A DNA stretch of 64,000 nucleotides from [Bacillus] selenitireducens MLS10. Its GTDB lineage: Bacteria > Bacillota > Bacilli > Bacillales > Salisediminibacteriaceae. The stretch covers positions 3,340,384 through 3,404,383 of the forward strand of contig NC_014219.1 of the NCBI RefSeq assembly GCF_000093085.1, in the 5' to 3' direction. The notes beneath the pieces are model-generated. The model did no database searches. It was not told where the DNA came from and saw nothing but the letters and a program-made list of their open reading frames with translations. The position numbers were made by a program, and so were the translations under genes. How positions within the stretch are numbered: the first letter of the stretch is position 1; every line of letters starts with the position of its first letter. This document shows positions 9,058-17,802 of the stretch, in pieces.

Positions 9058-11661
9058 TTAAAATATCACCCGTTGTTCCCAATACTTATCCGCTTTGAGC
9101 GGCGGTCCGTCATACTTCTCGACGGTGACGTTGCACGTGTTCCAAGGTTCTTCCCCCTGGCCGCTGTTGTGGGCCCCGTTTAACATATTCGTCGCACCGG
9201 CCCGGTCGATACCTGTCTCTTCATCGAGATCCACCCAGGCTCCTTCACCGAGGGTCACAACGCCAGGCATGAGCGTCTCCGTCGTAAAGAGATTTCGGAT
9301 CACTTTGCCGTGGCGACTGCGGATTAAGACGGTCTCCCCGTCTTTCAGACCCCGTTCATCAGCGTCGCGTTTGTTCATAACAAAATCCTGAGGGAAAGCC
9401 TCTCTGAGTTGAGGGACGTTATCGAATACCGAGTGACTTCGTCTCGGATAGTGGAGGGTGACGAGCTGGAACGGAAATTCACCCTTTTCCTTCGTTTCAT
9501 AGTTCTCAAAGGTGTCTTCATACCCTTCAAGAGGCGGCTCGTATTTGGCAATCGGCGCGATCGTCGTAAAGCCGTAGGCGGCTATCTCATCGGCAAGAAT
9601 CTGACAGTGGATTTCAAGCTTCCCGGTTTCGGTATCGAGAGGATTTCCTTCCGGGTCGTCCACATAAGCCTTGCCTTTAATGTCACCGAGGTTGTCGCCC
9701 GGTGAACGCTTCACCTGATAAGACCCTTTTTCAAGGAGCTCGGACAGATCGATCCGACCCTGTTGCGGCTCACCTTCCACGCCCCACTCGTCGATATCTT
9801 CTTTCGTAATCGTGACGAGAGGTTCATAGTCCTCCCCGTTATCCTGAATGACCTGTGAGCCGGCGAGGCTGTTGAAGAACTGTTGCTTGTCACTGATCGG
9901 GAAGAGCGTCTCTTCACTGATGCCGAGGCGCTTGCCAAGTTCGACTTCCATCCATTCTTCCGTGCGGGCTTCAAACAGCGGTTCCGTCACCTTATTGGCA
10001 ATGAAGATGGCTTCCGGGTTCCCGGTATTGATGCGTCCTTCCTTCTCCCACTCCGTCGTCGCAGGCAAGACGATGTCCGCGTACTTCGAGATCGTCGAGA
10101 GGACGATGTCATTGGTAATGATGGAGTCGAGTTTACGAAACGCTTTAATCCCTTTTGGAATGTCCGAAGACTGGTTTAAGAAGTTGTCCCCGCTTCCCGG
10201 GCGGACTTTCCAAATCATGCGGATATCACACGGCACCTTGCCGCGAACGGTGGCGGTGTATTCCCCGTTTAAGATCGCGTCGTACGTCTCCGTGTAGGCC
10301 ATGCCGTGGAAGTCCGTCCGTGTCGGTGCTGCGAAGCGGTAGCCGTCATACGCACCGAAGGTGAGTCCAGGGAAGAGCGGATTTTCCGGGCTCTCGAGAC
10401 CGCGGCCGCCCGGCATAACGAGGGTCTTGCCGCCGTAGCTTTGGTTTCGTGCATAGTTCAGCGTGAATACCCCTGCCCCCGGTTTTCCAACGTTACCCGT
10501 CATCCAGCCGACGGTCAGGAACGCCTGACAGAACTGCTGGCCGCGGTGGGTACGTGCAGGTGCGAACGAAGATTGGAAGATCATCGGCTTCGTTGTGCCG
10601 ATCTCCTGAGCGAAAAAGCGGATTTTCTCCACCGGCGTGCCGCAAATCTCCGACGCCCATTCCGGCGTCTTTGGAACGCCGTCATACGTGCCGAGGACGT
10701 AGTCCTTGAAGTTCTCCTTCGGATCGGCCCCTTCCGGCATGTTGTCCTTGTCAAAACCGACGGTACAGCGATCAAGGAAGTCCTGATCCTGCAAGTCGTT
10801 TTCGATCATGTAGTAGGCAAGGGCCAACAGAAGGGCCGTATCCGTCCCCGGTCGGCACGGAATGAATTCCGCATCGAGTGAGCGCACCGACGGATTGATA
10901 AACGGATCGACGAAGATGAACTTCGCGCCGGCTTTTTTCGCCTGCATCAGGTTGTACTGCGGGTTGCCTCCGTTACTCCAGGCCGGATTCGAGCCCCACA
11001 TGACGATGAGCTTACTGTTGCGCCAGTCAAGGCGGTCACTGCCGCCCCAGGAGAGGTTCGCTGCCATATGCTGCTGCGGTTTGCCCCATGCCCCTGACGA
11101 GGACGAGCCCCAGCGAACGAGTGCGCCACCGTAATGGTTGATCAGGCGGCTTGCGCCGATGATCGACTTGTTCCCGTAGTTTTCTTTGACCCGCTTCAGT
11201 TCATCTGCGACGAGATCGAGCGCCTCATCCCACTCGAGGCGGACCCATTCGTCTTTCCCGCGCAGCTCTTTCTTGCCGCCACCCGGTTCCCAGTGCTTTC
11301 GTTTCATCGGATACTTCAGGCGATCGACGCCAAACACCTGGTGACGCTGACTGCGCCCTCTTGCACAGCCTCTTTGCTGCGGATAGTCCGGGCTGTCTTC
11401 ATGGGTGTCATCGGTCTTTTGTTTCGTGACCACCCCGTCCACGACGAACCCTTTGTTCAGACATCGGCCGCCACAGTTATGCCAACACGATGCTGAGACC
11501 CAGCGTCCTTCTTCTTCGAGTTTCTCTGCGGCCACTTTTGAATCAATTTTCTTCAGGCCATACGCCGGCGCCGCCGCTGCGGTTGTCAGTGCCGCTGACC
11601 AGCCGATAAACGCCTTACGGCTGAATTTCTTATCAAGTGCCTGTTTCATCAGACTTGCCAT
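9058..11661 (-). CDS. dmsA: DMSO reductase-family molybdopterin catalytic subunit DmsA-like
   Basis: An 867-residue molybdoenzyme. From ATG 11661, a signal-like N-terminus (FSRKAFIGW at 13-21, then an Ala-rich hydrophobic stretch) precedes C59, C63, C67 and C99, which should bind the FS0 [4Fe-4S] cluster. The segment CARGRSQRHQVF then DRLKYPMKR closely resembles E. coli DmsA. Downstream motifs LIVMWGSNPAWSNGG and PGTDTALLLALAYYMI belong to the molybdopterin-binding fold. The likely substrate is DMSO, TMAO or another S-, N- or Se-oxide; it cannot be fixed from sequence. The Tat motif has SRK instead of SRR. ATG 11661 has GGAGG 8 bases upstream; a GTG at 11670 is the alternative. Confidence 0.9.
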   Translation of the reverse strand: MASLMKQALDKKFSRKAFIGWSAALTTAAAAPAYGLKKIDSKVAAEKLEEEGRWVSASCWHNCGGRCLNKGFVVDGVVTKQKTDDTHEDSPDYPQQRGCARGRSQRHQVFGVDRLKYPMKRKHWEPGGGKKELRGKDEWVRLEWDEALDLVADELKRVKENYGNKSIIGASRLINHYGGALVRWGSSSSGAWGKPQQHMAANLSWGGSDRLDWRNSKLIVMWGSNPAWSNGGNPQYNLMQAKKAGAKFIFVDPFINPSVRSLDAEFIPCRPGTDTALLLALAYYMIENDLQDQDFLDRCTVGFDKDNMPEGADPKENFKDYVLGTYDGVPKTPEWASEICGTPVEKIRFFAQEIGTTKPMIFQSSFAPARTHRGQQFCQAFLTVGWMTGNVGKPGAGVFTLNYARNQSYGGKTLVMPGGRGLESPENPLFPGLTFGAYDGYRFAAPTRTDFHGMAYTETYDAILNGEYTATVRGKVPCDIRMIWKVRPGSGDNFLNQSSDIPKGIKAFRKLDSIITNDIVLSTISKYADIVLPATTEWEKEGRINTGNPEAIFIANKVTEPLFEARTEEWMEVELGKRLGISEETLFPISDKQQFFNSLAGSQVIQDNGEDYEPLVTITKEDIDEWGVEGEPQQGRIDLSELLEKGSYQVKRSPGDNLGDIKGKAYVDDPEGNPLDTETGKLEIHCQILADEIAAYGFTTIAPIAKYEPPLEGYEDTFENYETKEKGEFPFQLVTLHYPRRSHSVFDNVPQLREAFPQDFVMNKRDADERGLKDGETVLIRSRHGKVIRNLFTTETLMPGVVTLGEGAWVDLDEETGIDRAGATNMLNGAHNSGQGEEPWNTCNVTVEKYDGPPLKADKYWEQRVIF

Positions 11662-11686
11662 GTCATTCACCTCCGAATGTCGTTGT

Positions 11687-12358
11687 TCATGATAAACGTG
11701 TGTCGTTCAGTTCCTTCAGTGCATCCTGATCAAAGCGTGTCAGGCCGTCCAAGAGAAGGACTGCGCCCCGGTAGAAGTCCGTGTCCGCCGATTCGAGGAC
11801 GAGTCCTTTAAAGATCGGCAGCCAGTTTCTCAAATGCTCCTCCAAAAAGGCCGCCTGATCGGAGAGAAGCGTCTTCATACGGAGCCAGTCTCCGGCTTCC
11901 CAGGCGTCTTTTGTCATCTCGGAAAGCCGGTACATAAAGTCGAGCTCTAACCCAAGGTGGTCATCGGCCTCCTTCTGATACTGCACCGGAAGAAATGCAT
12001 ACTTCAAATAGTGAAGCCGCACCTCCCGGGTCTCGGTCTGAAAGAGGAGACCATCCTTATTCGTGTACGCGGACTCCCAAATCGGCGCCGGAAGCTTATA
12101 GGGCCCGATAAACATCCGGGTATAGTCCCAGTGCAGGCGGTCAAGAGGCACCGCTTCGTTCAAACAGGCCGCGATCAGCACTCTTCCTTCCTGAATCGCC
12201 GGGTACTCGTCTTCAAAGGGCAGCTCACTGTTCATCACCTTTGTCAACGCATCCGTCAGCTCCGCATCGGGTTCCCTTCTGAACAGCCGTCTCGCTGTAT
12301 CGTAATAAAACATGCGTATCTCAATGAGTGGACGTGCATCCACTGTGGTCTGTTGCAT
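11687..12358 (-). CDS. TorD/DmsD family molybdoenzyme chaperone
   Basis: A 223-residue cytosolic protein of the TorD family, which binds the signal peptide and apo form of a partner molybdoenzyme until the cofactor is loaded. Family marks are DYTRMFIGPYKLPAPIWESAY in the middle (given here in part as FIGPYKLPAPIWES) and ADDHLGLELDFMYRL, the conserved DH-E-F helix. It is the first gene of the operon, 25 bases before dmsA, which fits a dedicated chaperone. Two adjacent ATG codons follow AGGAGGG; the second, at 12358, has the better spacing of 7 bases. The alternative start at 12361 adds one residue. Confidence 0.88.
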   Translation of the reverse strand: MQQTTVDARPLIEIRMFYYDTARRLFRREPDAELTDALTKVMNSELPFEDEYPAIQEGRVLIAACLNEAVPLDRLHWDYTRMFIGPYKLPAPIWESAYTNKDGLLFQTETREVRLHYLKYAFLPVQYQKEADDHLGLELDFMYRLSEMTKDAWEAGDWLRMKTLLSDQAAFLEEHLRNWLPIFKGLVLESADTDFYRGAVLLLDGLTRFDQDALKELNDTRLS

Positions 12359-12429
12359 CATTATTCCCTCCTTTCATTCTGTCTTACAGTCCCGTTGTGT
12401 ATGTTTTGTGAAAAAGTGAGCTTACGTCC

Positions 12430-12504
12430 AGTATAAGAGACCAATCGGGGTGCGGGCGGTGTAAATCTGAACAGATTCAGCACCCCCTGACTGTGACCCG
12501 TCAC
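12430..12504 (-). promoter_or_regulatory. Putative promoter/operator region of the torD-dms operon
   Basis: On the minus strand a TATACT -10-like hexamer lies at 12430-12435. An inverted repeat AATCTG-AA-CAGATT is at 12464-12477, near where an activator would bind, and a second inverted repeat GTGAC-CC-GTCAC is at 12493-12504. No good -35 hexamer is present, which fits an activator-dependent promoter. The regulator is unknown. Confidence 0.4.
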
Positions 12505-12558
12505 CAGGTAAACGCATCTGCCGGGAAGAAATCGTGTCCAAAATGTGAATTTCGCATG

Positions 12559-12594
12559 AAAAACAGCCTGACTCCCGAAGGCCAGACTGTTTTT
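12559..12594. terminator. Terminator after the PucR-type regulator
   Basis: The arms AAAAACAG and CTGTTTTT enclose a further short CTG/CAG pairing across a mismatch, and the A-rich and T-rich arms give a U-tract on either strand. Confidence 0.65.
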
Positions 12595-12605
12595 CTTCCT
12601 GTTAT

Positions 12606-14204
12606 TTACGTATTTTTGACGGTTGTCTGAAGAAAATCGATGGTGTGAATCTTAACGGCGATGCTGATGTTCACGAAATCTTCATGGTTATAGAGATCAA
12701 CATGCAGCAGACTGCTGATTTTTTGCATCCGGTTTCTGAGCGTGTTCGGATGCACATGAAGGGCGGCTGCTGTCTCCTGCACATTCATGTCATGGATGAT
12801 CCACATCTTCAGCGTGTGAATATACGCTGTCTGTCCCTGACTGTCTGCCTGGATGAGGGGGGCCAGATAGGATTCACTGAACTCGGTGAGGTGATCCTGA
12901 TTGAGGTAAAAGAGCAGACGGAGCACCCCGAGATCTTCAATATGATAGACGACGTTTTCCTTTGACCATTCATGACCGAGCTTCAGAGCCATGAGCGCTT
13001 CCTGGTAGCTCTTGTTCAGGGCCGTCGGTGACGGATAGCACTTGCCGATCCCGGCTTCTGCAAGGAGCTGTTCGTCCTTCTTTGCTGCCTCAACAAGGAG
13101 ATCATGCAGATAGGTTTTGATGCGGTCCCGGCGGACGTTGCCATCCTTTGCACAGATCGCTTCCTGAATGAGAATGATGTCTCCCTGGAACCATTCGATG
13201 ATCGCCTCTTTTAAATCCTGACGGATCCGCCTGATCAGCGCCTCTCCCGTTTCTCTGTGCCAGCCTGTAGGGAGATGCTGTTCATGCTCAGGGTTTGCTT
13301 GAATGCGGATCACTGCGAGGTGATGAGGGCCTTCAAGCTGCCACCCCCAGGTCCTCGCCTGATCCCGGAGAGCCTGTTCATGCTTGAAATTGTTGTAGAG
13401 GAGATCATGCAGGAAATGGTGCTTGAAGGTGCCGTTGACTTCCTCCATCTTCCGCTCCTCCTGCATGACGAGCGACAGAAGCAACGCATAATAGTCGAAC
13501 AGCTGCCGGTACCAGGGCGTGTGTGTCAGCGGCGTGATCACAAAGCCCTTCACTTCCTCTTGCACATAGACCGGAAAACAGCTTAACGGAATCGTCTGAC
13601 CCGCGGCTTCACGCACAAACGATTCAGGGTGAAAGTAATAGCGCTGAAGCCACCGGCTTCTTGACTGTATCAGATGCTGCGCCCACGTCCCGTGAAGATC
13701 GGGCGCATCGCTCTCAGGTCCTTTAATGACCTTGAACGTCTCATCAAGAAGCGTCACTGGTTGACCGGTCGCCGTCTGCAGGGCATCGATTCGCTCATAG
13801 AGCAATGCCGCAGTCGCCTGCTCGGTATCTTGCAAAAGACGAAAATTCGGATTGGCCGCACCGACGGCGGGATCCTCCGTGAGCGGTACCCCGAGCCGGA
13901 CAACCGGCACCTCAAACAGCTCATAAACATCCTGATAGCCCTCTTCAGCCGGCAACGGCTCCGGATGATAGATCAGCACAGCCTTCACCGCTGCCATCTG
14001 CATGAGCTGCAGCATATCGTCTTCCGTGAGCGCGTCTCGGCCAGGCCGCCTGAAGGGCAAATACACAATCATCTCCTGAGCCTCTGTTTCACTGTAGGGA
14101 TCAAACGAGAGCCTGTCGTAGGAAACAGGCGTCTCACCAATCTTTGTAAGCGGGTAGACAGTTGTAAAGGGAAGCGAAAATAAGAGATCCTGAAGGGTCT
14201 TCAT
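12606..14204 (-). CDS. PucR/CdaR-type transcriptional regulator
   Basis: A 532-residue regulator. The C-terminal ~60 residues are the PucR-type helix-turn-helix: IIHDMNVQETAAALHVHPN then TLRNRMQKISSLLHVDL. The central region (about 270-440) resembles the GGDEF-like domain placed before that helix-turn-helix in CdaR/PucR proteins. The N-terminus has a PucR-like purine-catabolism-type segment but is divergent. Its ATG overlaps the stop codon of the upstream ferredoxin gene by four bases (ATGA), so the two are translationally coupled. That coupling and the divergent molybdoenzyme suggest that it controls this redox locus. The effector is unknown. Confidence 0.85.
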   Translation of the reverse strand: MKTLQDLLFSLPFTTVYPLTKIGETPVSYDRLSFDPYSETEAQEMIVYLPFRRPGRDALTEDDMLQLMQMAAVKAVLIYHPEPLPAEEGYQDVYELFEVPVVRLGVPLTEDPAVGAANPNFRLLQDTEQATAALLYERIDALQTATGQPVTLLDETFKVIKGPESDAPDLHGTWAQHLIQSRSRWLQRYYFHPESFVREAAGQTIPLSCFPVYVQEEVKGFVITPLTHTPWYRQLFDYYALLLSLVMQEERKMEEVNGTFKHHFLHDLLYNNFKHEQALRDQARTWGWQLEGPHHLAVIRIQANPEHEQHLPTGWHRETGEALIRRIRQDLKEAIIEWFQGDIILIQEAICAKDGNVRRDRIKTYLHDLLVEAAKKDEQLLAEAGIGKCYPSPTALNKSYQEALMALKLGHEWSKENVVYHIEDLGVLRLLFYLNQDHLTEFSESYLAPLIQADSQGQTAYIHTLKMWIIHDMNVQETAAALHVHPNTLRNRMQKISSLLHVDLYNHEDFVNISIAVKIHTIDFLQTTVKNT

Positions 14205-14764
14205 CGTACACCACCTGACCTGTATGGATTCACAGACGGCTGTCTGTGCTTGATCACAATTGCGGGCTCCGTAAAACGTGAGATGGGGACATCGTTGCCG
14301 GGATAGCGGTATCCGGGCTGTGCCGTGACGGGCATTTTTGCATAGGTAAGGGCGTCTGTCGGACAGGCGTCCACACAGACGGGGGACTGACCATCGTCGA
14401 GACGCTCATGGCAAAAGTGGCACTTATCCACCTTCTCCGTGACCGGGTTATACTGCGGTGCCTGAAACGGGCACGCCTCTGCACACAGTTTGCAGCCTTC
14501 GCAATGCGTATCATCATGAACAACGATGCCATCGCGGCGCTTCGTATAGTTATTATGCGGACAAATGCTTACACAGACCGGGTTCTGACAGTGGTTACAG
14601 GCCATGGAGAGGTAGACGGGGCGGCCGCTTTCCCCTGCCTGCTCACTGACGCTCCGCCTCGGAAGATCCCCCGGACTTCGGCGATTCTCCTGAAAACACG
14701 CGGCACGGCACGCGTAACACGCCACGCAGCGATCTGCCTGGATGATAAAATGATAATGATCCAT
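14201..14764 (-). CDS. DmsB-like four-cluster ferredoxin
   Basis: A 187-residue iron-sulfur protein with four Cys motifs: CVACYACRAAC (C13, C16, C19, C23), CNHCQNPVCVSICP, CEGCKLCAEACP and CHFCHERLDDGQSPVCVDACP. This is the electron-relay subunit type of DMSO reductase-family enzymes. No anchor subunit is encoded beside it and its likely partner, the divergent molybdoenzyme, lacks an export signal, so a soluble cytosolic pair is inferred. ATG 14764 follows AAAGGGGG at 6 bases. The 3' end overlaps the regulator gene by four bases. The electron donor is unknown. Confidence 0.88.
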   Translation of the reverse strand: MDHYHFIIQADRCVACYACRAACFQENRRSPGDLPRRSVSEQAGESGRPVYLSMACNHCQNPVCVSICPHNNYTKRRDGIVVHDDTHCEGCKLCAEACPFQAPQYNPVTEKVDKCHFCHERLDDGQSPVCVDACPTDALTYAKMPVTAQPGYRYPGNDVPISRFTEPAIVIKHRQPSVNPYRSGGVR

Positions 14765-14813
14765 ATTAAGCCCCCTTTCCCGACAATTTTGTGAACAGAT
14801 AAACTTTCCTGAT

Positions 14814-14835
14814 ATTTCTATCATATAATAGAAAT
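14814..14835. promoter_or_regulatory. Candidate operator palindrome in the divergent ferredoxin/molybdoenzyme gap
   Basis: A perfect 8-bp inverted repeat (ATTTCTAT, six-base spacer, ATAGAAAT) lies centrally between the two divergent genes. It contains a plus-strand TATAAT at 14824-14829 that could serve as a -10 element for the molybdoenzyme. A regulator bound here would control both directions; the linked PucR-type protein is the obvious candidate. Confidence 0.5.
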
Positions 14836-14898
14836 GAATGATCTGAACGGAGGGATCCTAACAATCCCGTGACACTTTTTGAATGGAGGGGCTTGATG

Positions 14899-16944
14899 AT
14901 GGCCATCACCCGACACGTCTGCCCAAGAAACTGTTTCAGCACCTGCAGCATGCTTGCCGAGGTGGAGAACGGTCAGCTGAAGAAGGTGACCGGAGACAAA
15001 GATCACCCCTATACCCGCGGGAAACTTTGCGCCAAAGGTCTCTCCTATGTGGATCAGGTCTATCACCCGGAGCGGCTGACGTATCCGATGTACCAAAAGA
15101 CTAAAGGAAGCGGCCGCTTTGAGCGTATCTCGTGGGAAGATGCCTATGGCCTGATCATCAATGAGTGGGAACAGATTGACCGGATGTACGGATCCCTGTT
15201 GCCCGTCGGTCTTTATAAATACACAGGGGATCTGTCGGTCGGTCACTACGCCCCGGAGGAGTTCTTCTCCTCCATCGGTCCGACGACGCGCATCGTTGGC
15301 TCCCCGTGCGCCTCGGCAGGCTTTGACGCCGCGACCTATGATATGGGAGGCGCAGACGCCTCGGATCCGGAGACGATGACAGAGGCAGAGCTCATCGTGA
15401 TCTGGGGAGCGAATCCTGCCGTGACATCGGTTCACAGCATCCATTTTCTCCAGGAAGCAAGGCGAAACGGCGCCACCATCGTCCTCATTGACCCTGTGCT
15501 GACAAAGACGGCCCGCCTCGCAGACCACTATATCCAGATCAACCCAGGTACCGACGGCCTCCTTGCCAATGCCCTGGCTCTCGGGCTGATCCGAAACGAC
15601 CGTCACGACGTGACCTTTCTCGAGCGGCACACGAACGGTTTCGAACGGTTTTACGAGGCCCTGACATCACTCACTGACCAAGACGTACTCAGGGTCACGG
15701 GTATTCAGGAGAAGGCCCTCGCCCGTCTCCACACGCTTCTCGCCTCGTCTAGGCGAACCTTCCACTGGCTCGGTCTCGGTTTTCAGCGCCACGTCAACGG
15801 CGGTCAGATGATCCGCTGCGTCAACGCCCTGGCGGCGGTGAACGGTATGATCGGAAAACCGGGCGCTGGCGTCCATTACGCGCACGCGGACACGTGGATC
15901 TTTACCAATCAGACGGCCTTCTTCAAAGAACATCTGAGTGAAGAAAACCGGATATTGCCACTGAACGACTGGCTTGAATTCGGCGGCATGCATCTCGATC
16001 CGCCACTCAAAAGCCTCTGGATCAGCTGCCGGAATCCGCTTATTCAGGATCCGCAGCCCGCGAGGATCAGGGAATATCTGAAAGAGATTCCCTTTGTCGT
16101 CACTGCAGATCTGTTTATGACAGAGACCGCCAAATGGTCGAATCTCGTCTTGCCGGTGACGACCTTTTTTGAAGAGGAGGACATTGCGACGAGCTACTGG
16201 CACCGGGGGTTTACGTATAATGAGCAGGCGATTCTCCCTGTCGGTGAGGCGAAATCCGACTACACGATCATGCAGGAGCTCGCTGGACGAATGGCCGGGC
16301 GCTTCACCTATCCCTGCACCTTTCCGACCGGCCTCTCAAAGCGGTCGTACCTGAACCGACAGTGGAACCCTGATGTCCGCCGGCAGTTCGGTTTTCGCGA
16401 TGTACATGATGCCTTTGCCAAACAGTCCTACCCGCAGACCCCTTATACGGCCTGGACAGACCGGGTATTCAAGACCCCTTCAGGGAACTATGAATTCGAT
16501 TCCGGGCTTGCCCGCAAAAATGGCCTTCCGGCGCTCCCGGTTCACGATGAAGCCACAAGGGCGCCTCAGCCGGAGGGGATGCTCCGACTCCTGACGCCCC
16601 ATGACACCTTCGGGCTCAACTCCCAGTTCAGGGAGACCCGCACGATCCCCGTGCAAAAACCCGCCGTCTTTTTGCACCCTGACGACGCGAAAGAGGCAGG
16701 GATTCAGAACGGGAGCAACGTACAGGTCCAGAACCGTCACGGCTCTCTTTTGCTGACTGCAGCGTTAACTGCGGACGTCGCAAAGGGCGTCGCCCTCATC
16801 TATCAAAGGAGCGGCCAAACGGCCGATGACGCCGTCAATCAGCTCGTCACCGTTCAGAGCGCGGATATGGGCGAGATGGTCTCCGGCTCAAAAGGCATCG
16901 CCTATTATGATACGTTTGTCGAGGTGAGGCCGGTTTCCAACTGA
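14899..16944 (+). CDS. Cytosolic molybdopterin oxidoreductase (YoaE-like)
   Basis: A 681-residue molybdopterin oxidoreductase with no signal peptide. C8, C12, C16 and C44 form the N-terminal [4Fe-4S] site (CPRNCFSTC, then GKLCAKG). Later motifs include LIVIWGANPAVTSVHSIHF, VLIDPVLTKTARLADHYIQI, PGTDGLLANALALGLI and a C-terminal molybdopterin-binding domain (HGSLLLTAAL). The length and lack of Tat signal resemble Bacillus subtilis YoaE. C137 in GSPCASAG sits where the family carries its molybdenum ligand, so a Cys ligand is inferred. The second of two adjacent ATG codons (14899) has GGAGGGG 7 bases upstream. The substrate is unknown; the divergent ferredoxin is the likely redox partner. Confidence 0.85.
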   Translation: MAITRHVCPRNCFSTCSMLAEVENGQLKKVTGDKDHPYTRGKLCAKGLSYVDQVYHPERLTYPMYQKTKGSGRFERISWEDAYGLIINEWEQIDRMYGSLLPVGLYKYTGDLSVGHYAPEEFFSSIGPTTRIVGSPCASAGFDAATYDMGGADASDPETMTEAELIVIWGANPAVTSVHSIHFLQEARRNGATIVLIDPVLTKTARLADHYIQINPGTDGLLANALALGLIRNDRHDVTFLERHTNGFERFYEALTSLTDQDVLRVTGIQEKALARLHTLLASSRRTFHWLGLGFQRHVNGGQMIRCVNALAAVNGMIGKPGAGVHYAHADTWIFTNQTAFFKEHLSEENRILPLNDWLEFGGMHLDPPLKSLWISCRNPLIQDPQPARIREYLKEIPFVVTADLFMTETAKWSNLVLPVTTFFEEEDIATSYWHRGFTYNEQAILPVGEAKSDYTIMQELAGRMAGRFTYPCTFPTGLSKRSYLNRQWNPDVRRQFGFRDVHDAFAKQSYPQTPYTAWTDRVFKTPSGNYEFDSGLARKNGLPALPVHDEATRAPQPEGMLRLLTPHDTFGLNSQFRETRTIPVQKPAVFLHPDDAKEAGIQNGSNVQVQNRHGSLLLTAALTADVAKGVALIYQRSGQTADDAVNQLVTVQSADMGEMVSGSKGIAYYDTFVEVRPVSN

Positions 16945-16992
16945 GTGAGGGGAAATCGACAGACGATGCACAGAGAGACACCGATACCAAAA

Positions 16993-17030
16993 AACGCTCA
17001 TGATTATCTGCAAGGATAATCATGAGCGTT
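16993..17030. terminator. Bidirectional terminator between molybdoenzyme and BMC operon
   Basis: A perfect 16-bp stem (AACGCTCATGATTATC with its complement) around a 6-base loop, with A-rich sequence on the left and TTTCGTTT on the right. It ends the molybdoenzyme transcript and the BMC operon. Confidence 0.88.
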
Positions 17031-17073
17031 TCGTTTCCTGTCAGTATGATTCCAAAACAAGGTCTGGTCCCGA

Positions 17074-17802
17074 TCAAAACTCCACTGCTCGCAGGTTGTT
17101 CGGATCGATCCGCTTTAACATGGTCCGCTCCTTCAAAGTCGGCGGTTCGTTTTCCGGTACGTCCTGCTCATGAATCGGAAATCCGGTTTGTTTTTTCACG
17201 TCGTCAACGGTCACGCCCGCATGAACCGAATCCAGATAAAGCCTGCCGTTTCGGTAACCGAACACACAGAGGGGCGTCACGATTTTATACAGGTTTCCCC
17301 TCGTTGTGATGAAGTCCACGTCCTCCACAAATGTGCGCACATCGTGCTTCGCCCGCCAGATGATCGCTTTTTTTGCCGTGGGAATCAATACGGCACTGCC
17401 GGCACCGCCCGGCAGTTTGACTTTCGGCTTTTTCGCGTCCCCGATCAGGGAAGCGTTGACGTTGCCGTACTGATCAAACTGCACACCGCCCAAAAACGCC
17501 ACATCGAGCTTGCCTCTCATCGATAAATCAAAGATATCCGCCAGGCTGAAGGCAGATTCCGCCTGCCGCGCGAGCTCAGGCCCTGCCGACGAATAGGAGG
17601 TGTTTCTGAGCGTCGCAGGATTCACCCCGCCCGGGATATTTAAATGAACCAGATCCGGGGCATGCAGGCTTCTTGCAAGCATCATGGCCACCATCGGCAT
17701 ATGGGACGAAACGCCGTGAAAGACCGTCTCCTCATTCTGAAGAAACCTCGCCATGACACAGGTCATCATATCGGCTGTCGCCGAGTCCGCCTGTCTGTTC
17801 AT
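17074..17802 (-). CDS. CoA transferase, subunit B (GctB/IpdB-like)
   Basis: A 242-residue family I CoA-transferase beta subunit, with the typical ETVFHGVSSHMPMVAMMLA start and DVAFLGGVQFDQYGNVNASL segment, then LPGGAGSAVLIPTAKK. It pairs with the preceding subunit A gene, whose stop overlaps its ATG (ATGA). Such enzymes move CoA between an acyl-CoA and a carboxylate such as acetate. As the last gene of the BMC operon, it may recycle the acyl-CoA product of the pathway or load CoA onto a product acid. The family also includes glutaconate CoA-transferase and ring-opening hydrolases of steroid breakdown (IpdAB), so the precise reaction is open. Confidence 0.82.
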   Translation of the reverse strand: MNRQADSATADMMTCVMARFLQNEETVFHGVSSHMPMVAMMLARSLHAPDLVHLNIPGGVNPATLRNTSYSSAGPELARQAESAFSLADIFDLSMRGKLDVAFLGGVQFDQYGNVNASLIGDAKKPKVKLPGGAGSAVLIPTAKKAIIWRAKHDVRTFVEDVDFITTRGNLYKIVTPLCVFGYRNGRLYLDSVHAGVTVDDVKKQTGFPIHEQDVPENEPPTLKERTMLKRIDPNNLRAVEF

